This document shows, in pieces, positions 34,046-45,150 of a stretch of 64,000 nucleotides of DNA. The DNA is from Macrothele yani (taxonomy: Eukaryota; Arthropoda; Arachnida; Araneae; Macrothelidae). A program made the position numbers and the translations under genes. Each line of letters starts with the position of its first letter. The stretch's first letter is position 1. The notes beneath the pieces were generated by a model. The model was not told the origin of the DNA and searched no databases. It worked only from the letters and a program-made list of their open reading frames with translations. The DNA is taken from assembly GCA_039090855.1 (NCBI GenBank), contig CM077007.1, positions 17,409,515-17,473,514 of the forward strand. The letters are read 5' to 3'.

Positions 34046-36755
34046 TGTTCATGATAGCATAAAAGTTTAGAAAATTCTTGCAGTTTTTATGTTGTGCAGA
34101 ATAGCCAATGAACAGCTAATGCACAACCTTGTTTCTAAACTGAAGGAAGTAGAAACATCCACAATGATTAGAAATTTTATTAAGAGGCAAAAATAGAGAT
34201 AGCAAGTGAGGATATAACTTTATTTTCAAATCCTTTAAGAAGGAATGATTTTTTTGGGGGGGTGGGGATTCAACATTCATTAGTAACTATGGCAAGCATT
34301 TTATTATTGATACAACAAAATAATAAGTTGGACTTTTTTTTTTCTCTATGTTCTTTAAAGTATTTATGTGCACTAGATGAAAAACTAACTAAAGAAAATT
34401 CCTGTACCTTATTACAACTTTACATTCAACAGATTAAATTACTTTTATTTGATTGCGCATTTAATAGGAAAGTAGAACATTTCTGCTCATTGAGTTTATG
34501 TACTATGTACTTAAGAAAAATCTGAAGATCCAAAATAAATTATTTTATTTGCTGATGATCTGGAACATGCATGCGTGTGTGCAATCTCCCAGACTTAAGT
34601 TATCGATAGCTGAACACTCTTCTATCCGTAGTTATTTCACAAAAATTCCCAACTTAGGGTTCTGACTCCCAGTCAGCTTAACAGTCCATCAAAAATGGTG
34701 ATTATGCTTGCGATTATTGTAGATTTCAATGCCGTTTTAATAAAGATTAAAAAATATTTTCTATCATTTCGATACATTTTCTGTAAGCCAAAAATGTACT
34801 CTATAAGGTAGTGAAAACCAAACCTTTCGATCTACAATAAGAGGAAAACAACTGCCTTTTTCTGAAATCATTGTGAGGCCCTATTTTGGCTTGCCACAGA
34901 AAAGAAAAATGAACCTATATCCAAGGTGGAGGCAGATCAAAATAACTTAAAAATTGTTTTGAGTTATTACTATGGGGTGGGGGAGGGTATAAAATGGTGA
35001 AGCAACCACTTAATTAAAAAATTAGGTAATATGTCGGAATGTCCTGTATATCAAACCCAATAAATGCCATTTTTTTATGATCTTCAATATTTTACAGTGC
35101 AGCTATACAGATCAAAAACACAATATGAGACTTACACAATGCCAATCAATACCTCTGCTAGAAGTACATTCTATAAAATTTTCAGATTTTTTCATCCATT
35201 CCCTTTTTAGGTACAGCTTGCTAAATATGGCCAAAATTTGCAAAATGTAGTTTTTAAACAATTTTTTTTAATAAGAAGGAGGGTGTTAATATTGATTTTA
35301 ACATTTTTAAATTGTCTAACTGCATGCACTTTATTTAACTGTAGAATTTCATTTTGTGTATGTAATTCCTTAATAAGTTAAAAAATCTTAAATTTAGTGA
35401 AATATTCAATTTTGCTCTGAAAATGCATGTCAAATTTTCTGGTACTGACTGAATAAAATATTAAATGCAATGTTAATACTTCATTTTATAGCTCAGACTG
35501 CTTAAGTTACTGGATTTTATTTCAAACTGTTATCTTTAATAGTTTGGAAGATATTATAAAAAGCAAACACGACTGCAAGACTCAATTTTGCTTGTCAAAG
35601 GCGGCCATTTTGATTTTTTTCTTCAACATGGCGGCCTATAAAAAAATTTATAAATGCCTTTCTGAAATCTACATATAACAGATATTCCATGGTAAAAATA
35701 TACAAATTTTCTAAAATGTGTCAGCAACCAATTTAATTGAAATCATGTGATATTTTATGGAATGACAAGTACTGAAACAAAAATTTTCAAAAGCAGATTT
35801 CATATGGCTTTTGAAAATTTTGAGGGTTTTCTTTCTGGGTTGTTTTTATGAAATACATTCACCACTAAGGCACTAATTTCATTTAGAATTATATCACTGC
35901 CTGGAACTACAATTGTAAAGTGGATGACTTAACATTGGCAAGTAGCTTTCTAAAATGCCTACATACCACAAATACCTGTATGAAAATGAATAAAGCTTAG
36001 AAAACATTAATGAAATAAAGCAGTGGTGCACCAACATGGGGGATCCAATGGGTCCATACCTCCAGTTAAAATAATAAGAATGACAATACGGTTGAAGGTG
36101 TGCGTTATGGTGTTGGACAAAATAAGAAATATGCAAAAGAGACTCTGTATTGTACTCTAGAAAAGCTCATTTGATGATTACACTTCTTTATGAAACTGAC
36201 AATCTCCACCTAAAATGGTTCCCCAGAGATTAACCAAAGGCACGGATACACAGACAGACGTATGGTTGAGGAGACAAAGTACTTGCATGGGGTGAGAGTT
36301 GTGTTTGATCCCTAAAGCTATCCATATTTTCAATTCTTCATCTCAAACTGCTCCTAGAGATATTGGTTGAAAATACAGGATAAATGAATGTACCATCAAA
36401 TGAACAGAAAACCAAAGTGTAAACATGATGCAATAGTCACTTTTGGTCCTTAAAACCATCCAGGTAATTTCAAATTGATCTCGAACAGTTTCCAAGAGCT
36501 GAGATATTTATCAAAAACAGAGAAACATAGGGACAAATTTGCAGAAGGATGATAAAGTGCTACTGTGATGTCCAGCAGTCAGTGTTGTTTGCTGTCCCCT
36601 ACTTGTTTTCCTTGAAACTTCAAATCTCCATCTCAAATGTGTGCCACATCGAGCTTCAACTGAAATCCCCCAAAGAAGGAATACAAGTACCCAGTCCATA
36701 ATAATCTTGCCAGTCAGTATCTATCAAATACAAGGGGGCTGAATTGATATACAGT
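34046..36755. other. Mostly unrecognised, with a weak ~145-bp repeat at 36290-36700
   Basis: No gene. From 36290 to 36700 blocks of the type TCYAGAGATAT/GCTGAGATAT following a CATCTCAAA-like text recur about every 140 bp, and CACAGACAGACG at 36250 stands beside them. Two ATGGCGGCC-type motifs in opposite orientation lie at 35600-35637. Confidence 0.35.
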
Positions 36756-36890
36756 ATCATCATCATCATCAACCATTATCAATCCACTGCTGGATGGTCT
36801 CCCCAAATTTCTTCCACAATTGTCTGTCTTGGACCTGTCTCCTCCATGTCACTCCAGGACACTTTCTAATTTAATCCATCCATCTACCAT
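36756..36890 (-). mobile_element. RTE LINE, 3'-end fragment (5'-truncated, diverged)
   Basis: Begins on the plus strand with (ATC)n and AACCATTATCAATCCACTGC and matches about 135 bp of the 3' end of the full-length LINE next to it, with many differences. An old dead-on-arrival copy. The young full-length LINE inserted at its truncated 5' edge. Confidence 0.88.
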
Positions 36891-36914
36891 TTCAAATCAT
36901 CATCATCATCATTG

Positions 36915-37346
36915 TCAACCATTATCAATCCACTGCTGGACGAAGGTCTCCCCAAGTTTCCTCCACAACGGTCTGTCTTGTGCCAGTCTCCTCCATGTCA
37001 CTCCCGCATATTTACGAATTTCATCCACCCATCTCCCATGTGGTCTTTTTCTGGGTCTTTTCCTGTCCCTTGGAATCCAATCTAAAATTTCGGCTGTCCA
37101 TCTATGGTCTGTCCTTCTGGCAGTATGTCCAGCCCATTGCCATTTCAGGGATTTAACTCTGATCATGATGTCTTCCACTCTCGTCATTTTTCGGATCCAC
37201 GAGTTCCTCTTCTTATCTCTCCTGGTTATACCAAGCATGCACCTCTCCATGCTGCTTTGAGTTGTCTGCAGCCTTTGTATGTCTCTTTTAGTTAAGGTCC
37301 ACGTCTCTGCACCATACGTAAGCACTGGAAAGGATGCATTGATCAA
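36915..37346 (-). pseudogene. LINE C-terminal region, out of frame with the RT
   Basis: Continues the polyprotein after the extra base near 37329: PVLTYGAETWTLTKRDI, then ERCMLGITRRDKKRN, WQWAGHTARRTDHRW and PHGRWVDEIRKYAG, ending QQWIDNG and stop at 36915-36917. The GxAETW...TRRDKKRN...GHxxRRxDxRW series is the normal RTE C-terminus. About 140 residues, separated from the RT only by the one-base insertion. Confidence 0.9.
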
Positions 37347-38679
37347 ACACTTTTCTTTTAAGACATAATGGCATATTGCTCTTGAAAATTATGCTGTTTC
37401 TTCCAAAAGCTCTCCAGGCAAATTTTGTACGCCGATTAATTTCTTCATCAGTGTGACCCTCACTTGATATCTGCTGTCCAAGATAAACATATGTATCTGT
37501 TATCTCCAGTTTTTCTTCATCAATCGATAAATCTTCATTTCTTGTAAAAGCATTGAACATCACTTTTGTCTTCTGAAAGTTCATTTTTAATCCCACTTCT
37601 TTACTCTTGTCAACAAGTTCCTGGATCATACTCTGCAGCTCTGATGGGGTAGTTGCAAAAATGACTACGTCATCAGCAAAACGAAGGTGGGTTAGATAAT
37701 CTCCATTAATCTTTATCCCTTTGTTTTCCCAGTTCAGTGATTGAAAGACATTTTCCAATGTGGCATTAAAGAGCTTCGGAGATATGGTGTCACCTTGTCT
37801 CACTCCCTTTCCAATTTTTATGTGTGTTGTATTTTCAAACAGTCGAATCTTTGCACTTGCATTTTCATAGATGTTATTAATAATATTAATGTATGCATCC
37901 TCAATACCGCAGGATTTCAGAGCCGTGGTAACTGCTGATGGTTTCACCGAATCAAAGGCTTTTTCATAATCGATAAAAGCCATGCACAATGGAAGTTCAT
38001 ATTCCCTCGCTCTTTCAATTAGTTCTCTCAGTACGTGGATATGATCTATTGTGCTGTAGCCACTCCTGAATCCAGCTTGTTCTCTCGGTTGAGCCATGTC
38101 CAGTGTTACCTTCAAGCGGTGTGAAAGAACTTTAGTGAAGATTTTATAAACCACTGATAGGAGGCTGATAGGTCTGTAGTTCCTGAGATCCTCAATGTCA
38201 CCTTTTTTATGTAGCAGGATCATTGTAGCGTTGTTCCAATCCTCAGGAATCTTCCCTTCATTAAGGCATCGAGTGAAAATTTGGGCGAGTACTGTTTCAA
38301 TTTCTCCACTTGCTTCTTGTATGATGTCTATAGTAATTCCATCTTCTCCTGGAGCTTTCCCCCGCTTCATGTTCTTGATTGCATGAGCAACTTCTGCTGG
38401 GAGGACTGGAAGAACTCTGGTACCTTTCATGATGTCTGGAGTACATGTATCATCCCTTTCATATAATTTGGAGTAGAAATCTTTCACTCTTGTCAAAATT
38501 TCGCCTCTATTTCTTGTTATAGAACCATCTTCTTTTCTCAGAGCCATAATCTGTTTTCTTCCCTTACTGAGATGTCCCTTTGCTATCTTAAGGCTTTGGT
38601 TGTTTTCAATTGCTTTCCTCACTAGCTCACAGTTGAATTTCCTTACGTCTTCCGTGATACTTTTTCGTGTTGTCTTCAT
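37288..38679 (-). CDS. LINE reverse transcriptase region, RTE clade
   Basis: 463 residues open from 38679. Reverse transcriptase motifs run in order: NYRPISLLSVVYKIFTKVL (168-186), QAGFRSGYSTIDH, FIDYEKAFD with Asp237, GVRQGDTISPKLF, LRFADDVVIF with Asp336-Asp337, and KTKVMFN. The frame begins beside the premature stop of the endonuclease part; in the parent element both are one polyprotein. It ends prematurely after FDQCIL because of one extra A near 37329 that the other two copies lack. Confidence 0.93.
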   Translation of the reverse strand: MKTTRKSITEDVRKFNCELVRKAIENNQSLKIAKGHLSKGRKQIMALRKEDGSITRNRGEILTRVKDFYSKLYERDDTCTPDIMKGTRVLPVLPAEVAHAIKNMKRGKAPGEDGITIDIIQEASGEIETVLAQIFTRCLNEGKIPEDWNNATMILLHKKGDIEDLRNYRPISLLSVVYKIFTKVLSHRLKVTLDMAQPREQAGFRSGYSTIDHIHVLRELIERAREYELPLCMAFIDYEKAFDSVKPSAVTTALKSCGIEDAYINIINNIYENASAKIRLFENTTHIKIGKGVRQGDTISPKLFNATLENVFQSLNWENKGIKINGDYLTHLRFADDVVIFATTPSELQSMIQELVDKSKEVGLKMNFQKTKVMFNAFTRNEDLSIDEEKLEITDTYVYLGQQISSEGHTDEEINRRTKFAWRAFGRNSIIFKSNMPLCLKRKVFDQCILSSAYVWCRDVDLN

Positions 38680-39869
38680 AGCTCTATATATTCCACTTTG
38701 GAAGTCACATCTTCTTTAGTTGTCCTCATCTCTCTTCTTTTTTGCATCAACATTTTGGTTTTTCCTGATAATTTGTTCACATGCAACTTGTTCTTAGACC
38801 CAGCTAATTTTGTTGCTGTTTCCATTAGAGCTTTGGTTACTTTTCTGTTAACTTCCGAAATATCCACTTCTTCCGATGTTAGGCCTTCTAAAGCCGAGAA
38901 TCTGTTCTTCAGTTCCAACTTGAAAGTATTATGGTGTTTTTTAAGGTTGGTTATGTCAATACATTTTGTTTGTCTTATGAGCTTGCCACGTTCCAGTTTA
39001 GTGTTGAGGTGCATCTTACATCTCACCAATCTATGGTCACTACCTGTGTTGAACTTGTTCAGCACACTGCAGTCTTCGATGACGAATTTTTTGTTACACA
39101 TAATAAAATCAATTTCACTTGTCGTCCCAATTGGATGTCTCCATGTCCATTTCCTGTGTGGCTTTTTCTTGAAAAAGGAGTTCAAGATGAAAAATCCTTC
39201 TGCCTCTGCAAACTCAACGAGAGTATTTCCACGCTGGTTTCTGTTGCCGTGACCGAATTTACCTACTGAAGTTTCATTCTGTTGCCGTTGCCCTATTTTT
39301 GCATTGAAATCTCCCATAATTATCTTCAAGTGCTGCTTACCTTTATTATTTAGATGACGAATTTCCTCATAAAATTCTTCAATTTCTTCTTCAGGATGAC
39401 TTGTGGTGAGTGCATAAGTTTGAATAATCTGAGCCTGGTATCTTCTCGATAGTTGGATAACGAGTCGTGCAGCTCTGTCAGAGGAACTTTCAACTTCTAC
39501 CACTTTATCCTTCAGTTTCTTGTTTATTATAAATCCAACACCACTAGTTCTGCCAGTATCTGTCCCACGATAATAGAAGAGATGTCCACTTTTCAGTTCA
39601 ATGAGATCTTCTCCTTTTCTCCTTACCTCACTTAGCCCGACGATGTCCCACTTGATCCTTTGTAGTTCCTCTTCCAATTCAAGAAGCCTTGAATCAGAAG
39701 ATAGGGAGCGTCCGTTATAGGTAGCCAAGGTCAGCATCAAATGGCAGCCTAGTCCGGTCCTCCGGGGATTCTTAGCACCCTCTGCCTTCATGTCACACTG
39801 GCCGCTGCCTTGGCCAGGTACATTCCAGCTGCCGGAGACTGAGGGCCAAGATTTAAGTTGTAGAGTCAT
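38676..39869 (-). CDS. LINE endonuclease region (APE-type), RTE/craniofacial development protein 2-like
   Basis: 397 residues from the ATG at 39869. The apurinic-endonuclease fold is complete by motif: Asn52 (LATYNGRSL), Glu81 (GLSEVRRKG), Tyr152 (TYALTTSH), Asp187 and Asn189 (MGDFNAKIG), Trp241-Thr-Trp, Ile253-Asp-Phe (SEIDFIM) and Ser277-Asp-His279 (GSDHRLV). This enzyme nicks target DNA to prime reverse transcription. The stop follows VEYIEL because one base is missing compared with the copy at 40.2-43.4 kb, where VEYIELCK continues into the RT region. So the ORF end is a lesion, not the natural end of the protein. Confidence 0.93.
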   Translation of the reverse strand: MTLQLKSWPSVSGSWNVPGQGSGQCDMKAEGAKNPRRTGLGCHLMLTLATYNGRSLSSDSRLLELEEELQRIKWDIVGLSEVRRKGEDLIELKSGHLFYYRGTDTGRTSGVGFIINKKLKDKVVEVESSSDRAARLVIQLSRRYQAQIIQTYALTTSHPEEEIEEFYEEIRHLNNKGKQHLKIIMGDFNAKIGQRQQNETSVGKFGHGNRNQRGNTLVEFAEAEGFFILNSFFKKKPHRKWTWRHPIGTTSEIDFIMCNKKFVIEDCSVLNKFNTGSDHRLVRCKMHLNTKLERGKLIRQTKCIDITNLKKHHNTFKLELKNRFSALEGLTSEEVDISEVNRKVTKALMETATKLAGSKNKLHVNKLSGKTKMLMQKRREMRTTKEDVTSKVEYIEL

Positions 39870-40085
39870 TTTGGAGGTGTTTGGCCATAACTCACCACGC
39901 TGGCCAAGCGGGTTGGTGAGTGTGGGATAGCATTTCCTCTGATCCCGATGGTATAGTTATACCGCTATTTGCGGTCGTCAGAGCCCCTTTAGTGGGAACA
40001 GGATGCACCACGAGAAGGCAGGGTTGACATTTGTCAAGGAGAGGCTGTGATGTTACGCATCACCTGACCTTACATCCCACCATTT

Positions 40086-40088
<3 letters not shown>

Positions 40089-40131
<43 letters not shown>
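40089..40131. repeat. AT microsatellite
   Basis: About 43 bp of alternating AT directly beside the right target duplication of the full-length LINE. A second AT tract lies at 40229-40252. The two tracts bracket the inverted LINE 5' fragment. Confidence 0.97.
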
Positions 40132-40134
<3 letters not shown>

Positions 40135-40229
40135 ATGTAAGGTCAGGTGATGCGTAACATCACAGCCTCTCCTTGACAAATGTCAACCCCGCCTTCTCGT
40201 GGTGCATCCTGTTCCCACTAAAGGGGCTC
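40132..40229 (+). mobile_element. Inverted 98-bp copy of the LINE 5' end
   Basis: Starts GGGATGTAAGGTCAGGTGAT and is the reverse complement of 39981-40078 with only one difference seen. It contains only the first 98 bp of the LINE and stops abruptly at GGGGCTC. Together with the LINE's own 5' end it makes an inverted repeat with a 53-bp, mostly AT, spacer. Confidence 0.95.
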
Positions 40230-40250
40230 TATATATATATATATATATAT

Positions 40251-43200
40251 ATCATCATCATCATCAACCACCATTATCAATCCACTGTTGGACGAAGGTC
40301 TCTCCAAGCTTCTTCCACAACGGTCTGTCTTGTGCCAGTCTCCTCCATGTTACTCCCACATAATTTTTAATTTCATTCCCCCATCTCCCATGTGGTCTTT
40401 TTCTGGGTCTTTTCCTGTCCCTTGGAATCTAATCTAATATTTCGGCTGTCCATCGATGGTCTGTCCTTCTGGCAGTATGTCCAGCCCATTGCCATTTCAG
40501 GGATTTTACTCTGATCATGATGTCTTCCACTCTTGTCATTTTCTGATCCACGAGTTCCTCTTCTTATCGCTCCTGGTTACACCAAGCATGCACCTCTCCA
40601 TGCTTCTTTGAGTTGTCTGCAGTCTTTGTATGCCTCTTTTAGTTAAGGTCCACGTCTCTGCACCATACGTAAGCACTGGAAGGATGCATTGATCAAACAC
40701 TTTTCTTTTAAGACATAATGGCATATTGCTCTTGAAAATTATACTGTTTCTTCCAAAAGCTCTCCAGGCAAGTTTTATATACCAATTAATTTCTTCATCA
40801 ATGTGACCTTCACTTGATATCCGCTGTCGAAGATAAATGTAAGTATTGGTTATCTCCAGCTTTTCCCCATCAATCGATAAATCTTCATTTCTTGTAAAAG
40901 CATTGTACATCAATTTTGTGTTCTGAAAGTTCATTTTTAATTCCACTTCTTTACTCTTGTCAGCAAGTTCCTGGATCATACTCTGCAGCTCTGATGGGGT
41001 GGTTGCAAAAATGACTACGTCATCAGCAAAACGAAGGTGAGTTCAGTGATTGAAAGACATTTTTCAATGTGGCATTAAAGAGCTTGGGAGATATGGTGTC
41101 ACCTTGTCTCACTCCCTTTCCAATTTTTATGTGTGCTATATTCTCAAACAGCCAAATCTTTGCACCAGCATTTTCATAGATGTTATATACTAATACTAAT
41201 GTATGCATCTTCAGTACTGCAGGATTTCAAAGCCATTTTACCTGCTGATGGCTTCACCGAAGCAAAGGCTTTTTCATAATCGATAAAAGCCATGCACAAT
41301 GGAAGTTCATATTCCCTCGCTCTTTCAATTAGTTCTCTCAGTACGTGGATATGATCTATAGTGCTGTAGCCACTCCTGAATCCAGCTTGTTCTCTCGGTT
41401 GAGCCATGTCCAGTGTTACCTCCAAGCGGTGAAGAATTTTAGTGAAGATTTTATAAACCACTGATAGGAGGCTGATAGGTCTGTAGTTTCTGAGATCCTC
41501 AATGTCACCTTTTTTATGTAGCAGGATCATTGTAGCATTGTTCCAATCCTCAGGTATCTTTCCTTCATTAAGGCATGGAGTGAAAACTTGGGCGAGTACT
41601 GTTTCAATTTCTCTACTTGCTTCTTGTATGATGATACAGTAATTCCATCTTCTCCTGGAGCTTTTCCCTGCTTCCTGTTCTTAATTGCATGTGTAACTTC
41701 TTCTGGGAGGACTGGAAGGACTCTGGTACTGGTACCCTTCATGATGTCTGGAGTACATGTATCATCCCTTTCATATAATTTGGAGTAAAAATCTTTCACT
41801 CTTGTCAAAATTTCGCCTCTATTTCTTGTTGCAGAACCATCTTCTTTTCTCAATGCCATAATCTGTTTTCTTCCCTCACTGAGATGCCCCTTTGCTCTCT
41901 TCAGGCTTTGGTTGTTTTCAATTGCTTTCCTCACTAGTTCACAGTTGAATTTCCTTACGTCTTCAGTGATACTTTTTTGTACTGTCTTGCATAGCTCTAT
42001 ATATTCCACTTTGGAAGTCACATCTTCTTTAGTTGTCCTTATCTCTCTTCTTTTTTTGCATCAACATTTTGATTTTTCCTGATAATTTGTTCACATGCAA
42101 CTTGTTCTTAGACCCAGCTAATTTTGTTGCTGTTTCCATAAGAGCTTTGGTTACTTTTCTGTTAACTTCAGAGATGTCCACTTCTTCTGATGTTAGACTT
42201 TCTAGAATAGAGAATCTGTTCCTCAGTTCTAATTTGAAGGTATTATAATGCTTTTTAAGGTTGGTCACATCAATAAACTTTGTTTGTTTTATAAGCTTGC
42301 CACGCTCGAGTTTCGCATTGAGGTGCATCTTACCATTCTATGGTCACTACCTGTGTTGAACTTGTTCAGCACACTGCAGTATTCCATGACAAATTTCTTG
42401 TTACACATAATAAAATCAAATTTAACTTGTCGATCCATTGGGATGCCTCCATGTCCATTTCCTTTGCGGCTTTTTCTTGAAAAAGAAGTTCATGATGAAA
42501 AACCCTCGGCCTCTGTAAACTCTACGAGAGTATTTCCACACTGGTTTCTGTTGCTGTGACCGAATTTACCTACTGAAGTTTTATTCTGTTGCCCTATTTT
42601 TGCATTGAAATCTCCTATACTTATCTTCAAGTGCTGCTTGCCTTTATTATTTAGATGACAAATTTCCTCATAAAATTCTTCAATTTCTTCTTCAGGATGA
42701 CTTGAGGTGGGTGCACAAGTTTGAATAATCTGAGCCTGGTATCTTATCGAGAGTTGGATAGCGAGTCATGCAGCTCTGTCAGAGAAACTTTCAACTTCTA
42801 CAACTTTATCCTTCAGTTTCTTGTTTATTATAAATCCAACACCACTAGTTCTGCCAGTATCTGTCCCACGATAGTAGAAGAGATGTCCACTTTTCAGTTC
42901 AATGAGATCTTCTCCTTTTCTCCTTACCTCACTTAGCCCGACGATGTCCCACTTGATCCTTTGTAGTTCCTCTTCCAATTCAAGAAGCCTTGAATCAGAA
43001 GATAGGGAGCGTCCATTATACGTTGCCAAGGTCAGCATCAGATGGCAGCCTAGTCCGGTCCTCCGGGGATTCTTAGCACCCTCTGCCTTCATGTCACACT
43101 GGCCGCTGCCTTGGCCAGGTACATTGCAGCTGCCGGAGACTGAGGGCCAAGATTTAAGTTGTGGAGTCATTTTGGAGGGGTTTGGCCATAACTCAACACG

Positions 43201-43381
43201 CTGGCCAAGCGGGTTAGTGAGTGTGGGATAGCATTTCCTCCAATCCCAATGGTATAGTTATACCACTATTGGCAGTCGTCAGAGCCCCTTCAGTGGGTTA
43301 ACAGGATGCACCACAAGAAGGCGGGGTTGACATTTGTCAAGGAGAGGCTGTGATGTTGCGCATCACCTGACCTTACATCCC
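40251..43381 (-). mobile_element. Second RTE LINE copy, near full length, older
   Basis: 3131 bp, same orientation and family as the 36898 copy. Starts at 43381 (GGGATGTAAGGTCAGGTGAT-like end, one substitution) and ends in (GAT)n at 40251. The endonuclease N-terminus is open from 43170 to 42766, but later parts are split at about 42760, 42330, 42025, 41530, 41200 and 40980. A 42-bp deletion near 41041 removed text between two GTT(C/A)AG repeats. The target duplication is obscured by AT repeats. Confidence 0.93.
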
Positions 43382-44383
43382 ACACTATATATACATCTAT
43401 TTAAAATTAGGTATTCCTAGCAAAGAACTGTTGAATCAGAACTATTCTTGATTCTTCCACATATTAGCTATCTTTTTTTCTAGCTGACACATATTCCAGT
43501 AAACCCTATACAGCATAATTTGTTTTCTTTTTAAATTTTAAATGTCCTACAATTATTTTCCAATAAAAAAGAGCAATAGAAAAACTGCACAGTTACTGGA
43601 ATTAACATTCCATGTTTGTCTGAAGGTAGAGTTAGTCTCTAAATCCATTCTCACTTGGCAGTCCCAAATGGTGAAATCTTGTTCCTTGAATGCCAAAATG
43701 TGGAAATCCGGAAATCTGATTTTGACCGATCACTAAACTTTCTAATATCAAGATCGCTGTAAATGGAGGAGTTTGATATGGCAACAGTAAGTAAATAATC
43801 AGTTAAAAAATATCTGGTAGTTTGTTTTTCATTTGTGGAGCTAATCTCTGAATCCCAGAGAACAGCTTAGTAGTGATATGTATGTACGTATGTACTATAC
43901 TATGATACTATACGAGAATGCTGTTAAAAATGCTGTTGAGAGCGTGAATGCTGTTTAAAATAGCACACAAGGTATAATGTATTGCGTGTGATAAACATGT
44001 GAATGTTGTTTGTTTAATTCTATGCATTCTGTCTGTAACGAACCTTGAGAAAGCTGTCTGATCATCATTAATCTTGGTTTGTAGAGGGTTCAAAATTGTC
44101 CTACCACAATTTTAAAAATAATTTGCTTTTCTATTATCAATATATGTCAAAAATAAAGCTATAAACTATACAATTAGATTATTTCATTAACTAGATGTTT
44201 TGTCAATTCAATGTTATTACACCAACAGGTTACTTTTACACAGTGATTTGAAGTAGTGCTGCTACTGCAGAATGCTATATTTGGGAGGAACAGGGATGCT
44301 GAGTGTGCCCTGCTTACAATCCTGTACTTAACTTGGCTTGCATTGTGAAAGTTATCCACTTGAGCTGTTAATCATAAAGTATT
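43382..44383. other. AT-rich stretch, nothing recognised
   Basis: Only short open frames (61-64 codons). No repeat identified. Confidence 0.3.
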
Positions 44384-44698
44384 ATTAAATTTTATTTTAA
44401 CTCGAAGAGCTTCTTTCCATTAATCTTCACATTTTCTGTGTTATATAAGAGCTTTCCATTAATCTTTACATTTTCCGAGTACTGCACTTTCAGACATCTA
44501 GATCTTCATCAAGGCTTGTTCTCAGTGATTAGAAACTGATACAGTTTCTGATACAGTTCCTAATCAGAAACTCAAAGTTCCTAATCATTGAGAATAGAGC
44601 TTGATAAAGATCTAAATGAAGAAATGTCTGAAAATACAAAATAACTCACAAAATATGAAAATTAATGGAAAGCATTTCAAGTTAAAATGGAATTTAAT
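44384..44698. repeat. Fold-back repeat with ~150-bp arms
   Basis: The left arm (44384-44545) and right arm (about 44555-44698) are inverted copies sharing TTTCCATTAATCTT(C/T)ACAT, CAGACAT and the (G/A)ATC-TT-ATCAAG block. The left arm contains an internal ~42-bp duplication (44407-44448 and following). A related single arm lies at 17745-17870. Confidence 0.8.
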
Positions 44699-44699
44699 T

Positions 44700-45150
44700 A
44701 TTTTAATCTGAGTAAAATCTGTGAGAAGTGTTTCTAATAAAATGTTATCTTCCTTTATGCTATTTACAGGAAAATCTTAATGAGCCCGAGAAAATGGTGT
44801 GCACACAAGATAATCGAGCTGGTGATTTTGTCAATGACAGTTAAAAGCAAGATTAAATTCTCTTTGTGAAAATAAATTTGAAGATACTTGTTTATGGGTT
44901 TTTATTTGAATTTCAGCTGGCCAAGAATATCAGTCACTGAATGTGATAACATGTGTTATATGTTACAATCAGAGCTGAAGTAAATACAAAGATAAATTAC
45001 TTGGATAATTTACCTTGGTATTTAGCTTTGAATGTCATATGTAAGAATGTACATATATCAAGAACATCTGCAGAATTTATGTTTTTAACTTAAGACCTAC
45101 AAAGTAGCTAAAAGTAGTTGCTTTTTACAAATTGTTCTTGTAGCTGAAGC
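44700..45150. other. AT-rich stretch, nothing recognised
   Basis: No gene or repeat seen before the hAT element at 45151. Confidence 0.3.

Larger units (their letters stand above)
36898..40078 (-). mobile_element. Full-length RTE-clade LINE retrotransposon (young copy)
   Basis: 3181 bp on the minus strand, flanked by a perfect 12-bp target duplication ACCATTTCAAAT (36886-36897 and 40079-40090). It starts GGGATGTAAGGTCAGGTGAT, has a 5' UTR of about 209 bp, an APE endonuclease and a reverse transcriptase in one long coding region, and an extremely short 3' end: TGA (36917-36915) then CAAT(GAT)n. A (GAT)n tail and a small size are normal for RTE elements. Two single-base lesions relative to the sibling copies break the reading frame. 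Confidence 0.96.

Noticed and set aside
38698..39252. 184-codon plus-strand open frame opposite the LINE endonuclease
   Set aside because: It is antisense to a region with complete APE motifs and has no domain of its own; the same antisense frame recurs in the second copy.
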